Assembly: GCA_021396245.1 (NCBI GenBank)
Contig: WNYE01000119.1
Span: 35,546-99,545 of the forward strand
Length of the DNA: 64,000 nucleotides
Direction: 5' to 3'
Source of the DNA: Sporothrix humicola
Lineage: Eukaryota; Ascomycota; Sordariomycetes; Ophiostomatales; Ophiostomataceae
Both the position numbers and the translations under genes were made by a program. Every line of letters starts with the position of its first letter. Position 1 is the first letter of the stretch. Below, piece after piece: positions 11,484 through 21,820 of this stretch. The notes below the pieces were generated by a model that saw nothing but the letters and a program-made list of their open reading frames with translations, had not been told where the DNA came from and made no database searches.

Positions 11484-12997
11484 GGTATCGGGCGGGCGGC
11501 ACGAGACCAGGTAAGGAGGGGGGTTGTCGAGAGATCACGGTCCGAATGAATCGAAAGGGGCTTAATCGTCGAACGTCAAGGAATCCTGTCGATGGTCGAT
11601 GGTTGATGAAGCTATTCACGACGCGCAAACAAACGTCGGAATCGACTTGATAGGGATGGGACAAATATAAAGTAAGGAAACAATAAAAGAAGACAAAAGA
11701 GAGAAGAGAAGAAAAAAGAAAAAAGAAAAACAGCAAAGAAGCAGCACAGTTGGCTGGTTGCTGGATGGTTGGTGACGTTTCGCAAAAAGGGCAAAAACGA
11801 AGTGGATTTTGTGCGAAAGGTGCAAGGTGATGTGGCCTGGCAAGATACACGGCAATTTTTAAGCTCACAGTTCCATCTTGAATCGTGGCCTTCCCCAGCA
11901 GGGAGGCGCTCGTTGTAATTGGGGCGGGACGAGGCAAGAGCTAAAGTTGGTAGGAAGTTGGTAGTAATTGGTAGAAATTGATAGTTGGCACTGTGTGCCA
12001 CCAACCAGGGCGCGCAGATCAGGGTCTGCTACAGTGCGTTTTCTGGGCCGCACTATATACGAGCACAAGCCTCCTATTTTCGAAGCGCAGAGAAAACCCC
12101 TGGCTTGCCCAAAGCGGTAGTCAAAAAGACCCCTCCAAACCGCAAAGCGAGACCGCAAACTGCAAGTGCAATCCGACCTTGGCCATATACGGAGTTGCGG
12201 TGCTCCTTCCCTTTCGCAGGGAGAAACAAAGCACACGCGTGCTCAAGACATGAGGTTTGGGAAAGAACAGAATATGAAAACGAAGGAGAGAACGACATGG
12301 AAAAGCAAAGAAGGAAAGAACAACCCAAACCAGGAAAAAGCATACGTCGTCAGAAGGCTGAGAAAAGGATGCGACGGGTCATTCTGGATAAATCCATGTG
12401 CCCGTCCTCCGTTGCTGACATGTTTCCTCGGAACATCACACTCTGATCTTATGAACTTGGATAATTTTTATGATTTTTTTATTCTTCTATCCTATGGGAC
12501 GCCGGTAGTCTACTTTGCAAATAAAAGAGGGTGTAAATGAGATGAAAGAAGACATGATGATGATGAGAAAAGGACAAACAACCGGAAAAAAAGCAGACAG
12601 GGCGAAACGAACCACCACTTTTTTCTAATAGTCTTTTTTCATGCTCGGTTCTTTCCATTCTGCGAGAGAACAACGCAACAACAGAAAATGCCGTGATAGA
12701 TGTAGATGACGGGTGCGGGAGAAGAAAAGGGAATGAAGAGGGAAATTACAAGCAAAAAAGGGGAAACAAAATGAAAAGAAGAAAAGAGAAAGCCTCCCCA
12801 GATAAAGGTCGGTAATATCAAACCCTCATCTGGTAAAGAAGAGAAAGAACCTTCCGGTAAGGGAAGAAGAGGAACCTCTCGACAAAAGCAACAAACAAAA
12901 CACACAAAAAGCGACACCTAGAGGACTGGGGTGGGGGCCGGTAAATGCTGAGACCAAGAATGATGAACCAATGCTGCCAAAAGAGATCCAAGTCCGT
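11484..12997. other. Intergenic region between SEC63 and the DNAJC7-like gene
   Basis: About 1.5 kb holding the SEC63 promoter and leader (to about 12,000) and the 3' UTR of the DNAJC7-like gene. Long purine tracts near 11,680-11,740 and 12,530-12,900 on the plus strand read as pyrimidine tracts in the minus-strand transcripts. No coding frame here looks real. Confidence 0.5.
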
Positions 12998-13318
12998 TTA
13001 TGCACGCGACACCAGCTGTGGGCGGACGCGTTGCAGGATAAGGTAGATCAGGCCAGCAATGACGGCCAGAATGGCGACCAGGACGGGCGGTAGAAGGACC
13101 AGGGCGGCCAAGACAAAGATGCCGATGCGCTGCACCATAGAAAGCAACTGCTCGTGGCGTGCTGTCCTCCTCGATGCAGCCGATGCGGCGTTCCATCCAT
13201 AATCCTTTTCACGGTGGTCTTTGTGGCCTCTGTCATCGTCCTCGTCGTCATCATCTTCGTAGCCTTCCCAGCCTTCATACTCGTCCTCTTCGTCTTCCTC
13301 TCCTTCCCTTGCGGGTTG
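12998..13318 (-). other. In-frame 106-codon extension after the DNAJC7-like stop, with a membrane tail
   Basis: Directly after the TGA at 13319-13321 the reading frame of the upstream gene stays open for 106 codons and stops at TAA (12998-13000). It encodes an acidic stretch (EEDEEDEYEGWEGYEDDDDE) and a basic region. A hydrophobic segment of about 30 residues follows (starting RIGIFVLAALVLLPP) and then a short basic C-terminus (QRVRPQLVSRA). Codon use, especially G/C-ending codons in the membrane part, resembles neighbouring coding sequence. The stop context is CAG TGA CAA, and TGA followed by C is the leakiest stop tetranucleotide. There is no in-frame ATG before a Met that would leave only 46 residues. 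It could be a readthrough extension, an alternatively spliced C-terminus or part of an unannotated small gene. Confidence 0.55.
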
Positions 13319-15755
13319 TCACTGGAACTGGAAGCCGCCGGGGAAACCACCGCGCTGGCGACCGCCGCCACCGCCAGGGAAGCCGCCGCTAAAGCCGCCA
13401 CCACCGAAACCACCGCCGCCGAAGCCACCACCACCAAAGCCGCCGCCGCCCTGGCCGCCCATCATGCTGAATAGGATCTCAGGGTCGATGCCGCCGTGCA
13501 TGCCGCCGCCGCCGCCAAACATGTCCGAGGGGTCCATCAGGTCCTCGCCGCTGTCGTAGCGGGCGCGTTTTTGCGAGTCGCTCAGGGTCTCGTAGGCCTC
13601 GCCAATGTCCTTGAAGCGGGCCTCGGCATTCTCGTCGCCGGGGTTCTTGTCCGGGTGGTGGACGACGGCCAGTTTCCGGTAGGCCTTCTTGATCTCCTTG
13701 TCGTCGGCGTCCTTGCCGACACCAAGGATCTTGTAGTAGTCCTTGCGCTGGCTCTTCTTGAGCTCGAGCTCCGCGCGCTTGACTTCCTTGAGGACGGTGC
13801 GGTCCTCGGGCTCGCGCTCGGCCAGCGCCTTCCACTCGCGCACGGCATCCTCCCAGCGCTCGGCCAGACCGTAGGCGTTGGCCTTGGTGCGGCGCGCCTT
13901 GCTGTACGAGGGATCGAGGGCAATGGCAGCATCGCAGTCTGAGATGGCGTCGTCGTACTGCTTGAGCTTGAGGCGGCACAGTGCGCGGTTCTGCAGCAGC
14001 TTGGAGTTGATGCCACGGTTCGCGGGGTCGATGCTGAGGGCGTCGGTGTACTTGTCAATGGCCGCCTGCCAGTTGCCGGCCTTGTACTCCTTGTTACCCT
14101 CCTCCTTCATGCGGTCGAGCTTCTGGACAATGCGCAGCCACTTGATGGCGTCCTTCATGTCCGGGTCTAGGTCGATGGCGCGGCGGAAGTGGCGCTCGGC
14201 CTGGGTATTGTCGCCCTGCGAGTAGAGGGCGCGGCCGCGCAGGATAATAGCCTCGGGGTCCTTGTTGTTGTAGCGCAGCAGCGAGATGGCAATGTTGGCA
14301 GCCTCACCAATGTTGTTCTCGCCGCCCATCTTGAGGTAGGCGTCACCGCGCATCAGCTGCCACTTGCGCGGCTGCACAGCGCTGGGGCCGAGCAGACGGC
14401 TGGCCATGTCGAGGGCATGCAGCACCATTGAGCCCGTAGTGCCGTTATCGAGGGCGTCACGTGCCGCATTGACATGCTGGAGCATCTCCTTGGCGGGGGC
14501 CATATCCTTGGCCGATGGTGGCGGGTGGATGCGGCCAAAGGTCAGGATGGCATCCTCGGGCTGGCCCAAGCTAGTGTAGATGCGCGCCAGACGCAGCAGG
14601 ATCTTGGGGTTCTGGGGGTCGATATCGGTTGCGCGCAAGCAGTCCTCCAGAGCGGAAGAGTAGTTGCCTGCAGACATGTATGCTGCCGCACGATTGCTAA
14701 GGTACGTAGCAGACTGTGGTACCAAGTTGACAGCTGATTGAGTTAGTGAGCGGTCGCTAGGACTAGATGTTGCAAGTACTCAAATAAAAGTACGTACCCT
14801 TTGTGTATTCGCCAATGGCAGCGTGGTAGCTCTTCTCCTTGAAGTACTTGTTGCCCAGGTTCTTGAAGGCCTCGGCCTCCTCCTCTGGCGTCGGAGCAGG
14901 TGTCTTGTGCGGCGGGGGCACGGGCACGTCGCCGTTGCTGGTGCCGTTCACTGGCACAGTGCCATTGCTTGCGGGTGCCGGCGACGAGGCAGACTGTGCA
15001 TTGGAGGGAGAGGATGTGGACTGCGGTGGTGACTGAGAGCGCTTGTTGGACTGCGTCTTTTGCAAGGGAGTGGGGGAAGAGGGGCTGGCGGCGCCGGACG
15101 TCACGCCCGGCGTTTCACGGTCGGTATCCATGGATGTGCGGTTGGACATGGCAGAGAGACGGGAGAGACGTTTGCGCTCCTCTGGCGGGAGATTCAGAGG
15201 ATGGGTGTTGGGGTCGATCTTTCGCCGGCGAGACGACGAAGACGAAGAACCAAGGTTGTTGGCGGAGGAGGACGAGGTGAGTGGCGAACCCGGTTCTCGG
15301 TCTCGTGTACTTTCTCGGTCTCCTGCTGTTGCGCGGTCGTAATGCCGTGCAGACGAGGAAGTCGAGGTATAATGGCGCGCTGAGGAAGACGATGAAGACT
15401 TCTTTGGCCGCGGGGAAGAGGCAGGTGAGCCCGAGTACGGCTGCTGCGCAGACGGAGACGTGGACCGGTGCTTGGTGGCAGAGGACCGTGCAGAGCCGGC
15501 AGCGGCGGTTGAAGAGGGCGGGAAAAGAGAGGGAGAGGCTGAGGAGGCTGAAGCCGAAGAAATCTTAGTGGGAGACGACGCTTTGGTGGGCGATGCCGTC
15601 GTAGCAAATTGCTTCGTGGGAGAACGGCTTGCGGGCGAAGCTGGTTCTGATCGTGCCGGCGAGGGAAGGTAGTCGTCTTCGTCCTCGTATGGTGGTGCGC
15701 CAGCAGAAGCGTTGGCAGTGGGTTTTCGGGAAGGTTTTTTGTTGAAAAACTTCAT
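13319..15755 (-). CDS. TPR and J-domain co-chaperone, DNAJC7 type
   Basis: Cytosolic Hsp70/Hsp90 co-chaperone of the DNAJC7 (Tpr2) family. Exons are 14798-15755 and 13319-14733 (64-nt intron), giving 790 residues. The first 285 or so residues are Ser/Pro-rich and disordered, longer than in animal DNAJC7 (494 aa). TPR units begin at about residue 290 ([20 protein letters not shown]) and the intron splits the first of them; splicing restores YTKAVNLVP...YLSNRAAAY. Repeats run to about residue 640 in two groups. The J domain follows at about 650-722 ([17 protein letters not shown]). The tail is Gly/Phe-rich with GGGFGGGGF repeats and ends FPGGFQFQ. The in-frame sequence after the TGA is described separately. 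The ATG at 15755 (MKFFNKKPS) is the natural start. Confidence 0.92.
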
Positions 15756-18700
15756 TGAGGCGGCTGTCGATTTTTGGGGTGGGCTTTTTCCCTTTCTTTT
15801 TTTTTTCTCTGGCTTTCTTAGTACTGTACTTTTAGCACAGTGTTCTTCGAGATAGCGGGCAAAGGCGATCTCTCCAGCAGTCTATTCGCTGTCGTTGGAC
15901 ACAGAAATGGCGGCTGCCAAAGTGGTGTCTGGATCTTGGGTGCGTTTTTCGGCGTTATGAATAATCGGGGGCCGCACTAACTTTTTGGCTTTGCCTTGCG
16001 TCCCTCCTGCCACGGACAGCCTGGCGTAGGGTAGTAAATTTTTGGTGCAAGAACGCCGAAGAAAAAAAGATGCAGCAAACCGGGTTTGGATGTTGGCTGC
16101 ACTTCCGTGGAACTGGTTGCACTTCAATGACCGCAACTGAGTAGTCGCTGTAGACTGTAGCTATCCGTCGAACGGCTGCTGCCAGTAGTGCCACATGAAA
16201 AACGGGAGCTTGCGAATCCCGACTTTTGGCAACCGCTGGCGACTTTTGGACTTTCGGGTCTTTTTGACAGTTTTGGAATGTTCGATATTCTGTTGCTCAA
16301 CAGCCTTTCGTGGTTCGAGGCGGAGGACGTCTTACACCGTTCGTTTATCTGGTCGAAGCGGCAGTCGCAAAACCTTTGTTCGATTTTGACCTGTTCTTTT
16401 CGTTCTGGGTGGTTTTCTGGAACTTTTTTTTTTGGTGTCAAGTTTCGTATGTTTACTTTCGTCTCGTTGGGTTCCGGCGGTCACTGTCTTGTCCAGCGGT
16501 CTGGGAGACAGATACGGAAAGAAGCAGACTCGAAAGGCAATGTCGGAAGCAAGAATCTCGCGAGAGGAGGCCGTGGTCTGTCGACTGCTAGAACTGCGAG
16601 AAGAAAAAAGGAGGGCAAGAACTGTCGGGGAGAAACTCGGTTTTCAAGGCGCTTTTTCGACGACGGGTTGGCTGATGGGGTCAGGTCAAGCTGGGCTCGT
16701 CGGGCCAGAGTACATGGCGCAGCCTCGTTGGTAGGCGGCTCTAGGCTGTCGTTCGTCTTGGGCGTTCTCGGGTTTGACTGGGCGAAGCAGAAATGTTTGT
16801 TTGTTCTCAGTAAAGGGGTGAATGTGCAGTTGTCCGATATGTATTTCTCGTCGATATTGTGACAGGGCGTTCTTTCCCTTTTTCTTTCTCCAGCACTTTC
16901 CAAAGTTTCTCAAAAAAGAATAGGAGACACTCAGCCAAGCCAGTCGCTCCTGCTGTGGGAAATTCTTACGTCCACCAAAAAAACCAAACAGAACACAGTC
17001 ACTACTCTTTCCATTCCCTTTTCTCTCTTGCTCCATTACGAGAAAAGCCCATTGGACCCGTCACTGTTACCTGTGGGGGCCTGCAGTCTGCCAGCGGTGG
17101 CGCAGGTCACTGGTACAGGCGGCAAAGGAAGGGCCAGGTGCAGGGGGCAACGAAGAAAGGGAAAGAGGAAAAGAGGAAAGAGAGAGGCAGGAGGGGCCAG
17201 AAAGAAAACAAAGCTCCATTTCCACTTTGAGAAATAAAAATTAAAAAAATTAAAAACCATTTTCACACCCAAAACGAGCGATGTGATCCAGGGTTGCAGA
17301 CAAACCCACTTGCTACCGTTGGCTGGGACAACACGCTGTTCCCCCTCGTTCGGATCACCAGCGCGAACAGTGGACGATAGAAAGACAATGGATGACAGGA
17401 TGGTGATCGTTCCCAGTTTATCGAGAATCGACGCAGTGTCTGGCCAATAGGCCTTGCAGAGAGGCAATTTCTGTTTACTCTGGCAAGCTGCGGAGCATCG
17501 AAAAAGCGCCGCCTGACAGTCCACGAGTCAGGATCCAGCGATGCTGTTGAACGCGTCGCCAAGTCAACAAAAATGCGGAGAACGCGGACGTGGCGGTTGA
17601 CGTCCTGCGGATATCATTTGAGGCAGATATTTTTGACTCCGGAGAATTGCTCCGTTTTTAAAGATTTCGCTTGTTTCGTAGCAAGATCCGAAGAGCAATT
17701 GTATTGCCTTAATAGACTGGTCATATCGTAAAATGCATTGACCAGCCAGACCCTGAATATAGATTCCCTTGTTCTGTTATTCGGTCCTTAAAATACGGAA
17801 TATTGACGGCTTCTTCCCCAGAGACCGGCCGTCTGTTTCTAGCTTGATAACTGCTGGCGTTAAATATCTAGACAATATCAACCAAAGGATAGGACAGAAA
17901 GGTCTCGTAGTCGGTCATTTCCGCCGATGCCGCTGTCCCACGAAACTGCAAGCCACTCTCGCCACTACCAACAATGTCTCAGCGCCTTTCCTTCAGGGTC
18001 TTCACTATCTGTTGTGAGAAGTCATGCAAGAACTTGAGCCCACGTGGTGAAGGATGTTCGGTGAACATTCCACTGGCAGCTCGTACTGCTCTCTAGGAAT
18101 TAAACTCATATTGAAAACTGTCACGTTGGTATTGTATCACACTTCCGGCCACTCTCCTTTCGAGATTGTCAATTGTTTTCTTTCTCGAAAACAAACATCC
18201 TGCCACACCTCAAAAGGCCCCATATGCTTGTTTAGCGCCGTTGCGCAGCGGGCACTTGTCCTTGCCCGCTAGGTGCCGGCAACGGCTCGGGCGGGTGCTG
18301 TAGCCTGCCAGGGAGTTGGCATTTTACAGGTACTCCAAAATTATCGTTGTATGCGAGTTTGGGATTTGATCCAGCGCTGTGGGAAGCAACGGCGCGGGAT
18401 TCGTCAGGCTGCACAAGAACGATTCTCGAAGCTTCGGTGGGGCAGGCGAGCCAGGGAGTGAAAGAGGCCAAGCGGGCGCACTGTCCTTGGTGTGGAGCCT
18501 TACAAGACTACCCGCTGGAAGCGTCAGTTGTTAGGGAGAAACGGACCCCTAGAGCTTGGGCAGCGAAAGGTCCCTGTAGGCGACCATTTTACAGGGGCCT
18601 TCCAGCGGTCTTACCGTCGTTGATATTACCAGCTCACCGGAAGCTCAGTTTCATTCCGCGCGAGAAGGAATATCAACAACAACCGGACTGGGAGTGATAC

Positions 18701-19131
18701 TTGGCAACATATTGTGTCGATTTATGGTGACGGTCTTAAAAAATCATGAGGCAGACATTCACATACGTTGATTATTGCAACACAAAATGCAGCCCTCTCG
18801 GCTGGGCAAAGCCGAATGGCCGCCATGTCGTACTGCAGCTAGAACTCTTCGATTGAACTGCCGTATCCCGAGATAAAGTGAGTTGCAGTGTAAATGAAAT
18901 TAAATCTACGAGAATGAAATATACTCAGCTTTGCTTGTGTTGCGTTCTTTTTCTCAAAACTGTCATAGCAAGTCAAAATAAAATGTAAATAGCATTGCTG
19001 TCGATGATACCTTATGTCGTGCCAAACCCAAAAAGCAAACTAAAAAGACAGAACGAAATACCCAATAGTCCCAACAAATAACCATGAAATACCAATACAA
19101 CATGACCTAATTGGTCCTTCGCAAGAGACCA
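15756..19131. other. 3.4 kb intergenic region without a supported gene
   Basis: This stretch separates the 5' end of the DNAJC7-like gene from the 3' end of RLC1. Open frames reach 224 codons (16188-16862) but start at a non-ATG codon, look like random translation and have no recognisable domain. I find no tRNA, rRNA or transposon motif. It may hold an untranslated RNA or a rapidly evolving gene that I cannot see. Confidence 0.5.
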
Positions 19132-20115
19132 TTATGCCTCAACATTCTCCTTCTCACCCTGAGCACTGCCCTGCCCGCTGCCGGCAATCGAGTGCACAAG
19201 GTCTTGGTACTTGAACACATCGCCACGCTTGCCAAAGCCCGGACCAGGCTTGCTCTTGTTGGTAAAGGCCCGCCGCCCCATGAAGCCCTGCATGACGCGG
19301 TTGATCTCCGACTCGGTCAGGGCGTGCTCGCCGGGTTCGGGTGCCGTGTGCAGAAGAGCGTCACGCAGTTCCGCCGCATCAATCTCGCCGCTGTCGTCCT
19401 CATCGAAAGCTGAGAGCGCAGACAGCAGCTCAGCAGCCGGCGACAACGCTGCCAGTGCTGATGCCAGACTATTCAAGAACGTGCCCATGGTGATGGTCTG
19501 CGGCGCGCCGGCCGGGAAGAACTGGGACACGTCGGACGGTGTCGAGGGCAAGCCCAGCTGGTTCAACATGTCGGCCACGTCTTCTCTACCGACCGAGCCG
19601 TCGCTGTCGCGGTCCAAGATCTGGAAGCCCTCTCGCAGCGTGCGGACCTGCGCGGGCTGCAGTTGGGAGAGGGCAGAGCCGTTGCCTGCCGATAATGAGG
19701 AGGAGCCGCGGTGGCCAATCTCGGCAGCGGGCTGGAGCTGATGTGAAGAGTTTTGCTGGTTTCTCGGCGTCCAGCTGCCGTTGGTCGGGACAGGCGTCGT
19801 CGAGTTGGCGCGGCCGTCATAGCGGGACGACGGCGTCGGTGTTGACGCCAGGTTGTTCTGGATTCCAAGGCCTTCGTTGGTGCCGGGCGTGTTGGGGCCC
19901 TTGAAGGGCGATGCATTCGGTGTCGTATGCCGCAGCGGCGACGGCGAAACGGGTGACTCGGGGCGGCGGAAGGGCGAGCTGCGCGGGGAGCCATAGCCCA
20001 GCGGAGACGGCTTGTAGCCAGCCGGCATAGCCTGCAGCTTGTTAGTAGAGAAGTTCGCAGACATGTGCAGCAATGTTTCCTCGCGATTGGTATCGTCATT
20101 TGGACAACATACCAT
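19132..20115 (-). CDS. RLC1: Myosin II regulatory light chain (EF-hand)
   Basis: Regulatory light chain of the cytokinetic type II myosin (S. pombe Rlc1), acting at the actomyosin ring. The model is an exon holding only the initiator ATG (20113-20115), an 81-nt intron (20032-20112; GTATGT donor, CTACTAACA branch site, TGCAG acceptor) and 19132-20031, giving 300 residues. Two EF-hand loops are clear, at 141-152 (DRDSDGSVGRED) and 211-222 (DEDDSGEIDAAE). The surrounding helices match Rlc1 (LREGFQILD, FLNSLASALAALSP). A Ser/Pro-rich N-terminal tail of about 125 residues makes the protein much longer than Rlc1 (184 aa). The intron is itself open in frame, so a protein starting at the same ATG but retaining it would gain 27 residues. 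Confidence 0.82.
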   Translation of the reverse strand: MVCCPNDDTNREETLLHMSANFSTNKLQAMPAGYKPSPLGYGSPRSSPFRRPESPVSPSPLRHTTPNASPFKGPNTPGTNEGLGIQNNLASTPTPSSRYDGRANSTTPVPTNGSWTPRNQQNSSHQLQPAAEIGHRGSSSLSAGNGSALSQLQPAQVRTLREGFQILDRDSDGSVGREDVADMLNQLGLPSTPSDVSQFFPAGAPQTITMGTFLNSLASALAALSPAAELLSALSAFDEDDSGEIDAAELRDALLHTAPEPGEHALTESEINRVMQGFMGRRAFTNKSKPGPGFGKRGDVFKYQDLVHSIAGSGQGSAQGEKENVEA

Positions 20116-21820
20116 GATGAAGATGGCCGATTGGAGAAATGTAGGTTGTTGTTGGTGAGGGAGAGGTGGTTGCAAATGGCTTGTGTCGCCGTCAAATTTT
20201 GTCGCAACCAACCGTCAATCTTATTTCAGTTTTCAATTGTATCGTCAAAGTATCGTTTGTCGCGTCGCGTCGTCGTCGTTGAAGTCGTCGTGATCAAATC
20301 ATGAAATGTAGTGTGATTGGTGACGAAAGTCGCAAAGGGGCAGAATGTAAACAAACGGCCCAGCAACGGGCTACCACCAACACCAAAATGCGATAAGATA
20401 AGCAGCCTTCTTGCATTTGTGGCGGACTTGTGGCTGTTGGAAGGCGCTGAATTTTGGTGTATTGACTTGGCCCGTGCGTGCCTTCCCCTGACCCCTGTTC
20501 ATTGCAATTGCAGGTGCGGGATGGAAAAAGGGGGTGCCACTTTGTCGTACCCTGCCCTTTTTTCTGCTTTTCGAAGAGAGGCCCAGCCCTGGTTTCGGAT
20601 TCGCCAAGCCCACTTTCAACCCCCTCCACAGCACGTCGTTGTTGCTGGCCCCCTAGAGATCGAGCTAGGAGGGATTGGCCCAGGAGAGCAAAGTGAATGT
20701 GAGAATGGGAAAAGGGAGGGGAAGGCTGCGATTTTGAAAATAGGAGGGCAATCCAAGGACGGTTCGACATTGTGATATTACGGCATCACGAGAATTACGG
20801 CCAACGACGAACCGAGACGAATAGCAGCCGGCCATTGACTTCCACAAGAGCCGACACCTGAACACAGACCAGCGAACGGATCTTGTTTCGCCTTCTCCCG
20901 AAGCGGTGGACAGGGGCCATCTGCACGCAAGAAGACACAGACGCAAAGATACGAAGAGCATCCGAAAGGCGAGACAGAAGCACGAGGACAGGCACGGCGC
21001 ACTGCTTGGCCAGGACTTGCAATACCTAAGAGGCCAGGATTAGAGACTCGGAAAAACGAAACGGGCACCAGTAGACCGAGAAACAGACGGCAGTGTTCCA
21101 CGTGCGAGTCCGGCTTTCCGACAGAGCATGTCTCGTCTTGTGTTCTGTTTCTCGAGTTGATTGTTCTCCTTGTGTTCTGAACTTGTTCTCCGCACTGATA
21201 TGCGTTGAGACATTCTCGTTGTCCTTCAATTCTTCTCCTCTGCCCGCAATATCGACTTCCCCTCTCCGCCAAAGAATACGAACGAGAAAGAAACAGAACC
21301 AGATATACCCACACGAACCACACTCTGTCGTGTCGATACTTTGACGACTGCAACCTCGCCCACTTCTTCGCCCACGGTTCGTCGTACGACTACCCACACC
21401 GTTCTTCTCGCCTGTCCTCAGTACATACAACGTCGCGACCCCTTATCCGTCTAAGACATACTGCCAAAATAGGGCAATAGGGTGTCCTCGCTGCAGTGTA
21501 GTTCCTTGGCGATCGCCTGTCCTTCTGCGACAAGATCTCACCTTGTTCTGCGCTGCGCGTTAATACCCCCCCTTTTACCCTAATTTTCTAAGGTCGTCTT
21601 TGCGAGCCGCCCTGGGGTCGACGCGGGAAGTCGACTGCTCCAATCTGCCCGTGTCTTGAGTTCTGTGTCACGCTGTAATACCAGCCGTCCAGACCCAGAA
21701 TAACCAGATTTCCCAGAGAGACACAGGCCCAGAAACCGGAGACACGCCGGCCACACCTGTAAAAGGGTTTTAGAAGGGTCCCTCTGCATCTGAAAGAGCC
21801 TTTTGGGCGAATCAGCAGCC
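20116..21820. promoter_or_regulatory. Divergent region RLC1/AFI1 with ATG-free AFI1 leader
   Basis: About 1.7 kb between divergent start codons, so both promoters must lie here. From 21203 to 21820 the plus strand holds no ATG at all over 618 nt, as expected for a long 5' leader of AFI1 under selection against upstream starts. No gene is visible. Confidence 0.55.

Noticed and set aside
16310..16330. tRNA B-box-like GGTTCGAGGC
   Set aside because: No matching A box at the right distance and the T-stem does not pair.
16188..16862. 224-codon plus-strand frame between the DNAJC7-like gene and RLC1
   Set aside because: Starts at GTG, has random-looking composition with many Trp/Phe/Cys, and no domain or splice context.
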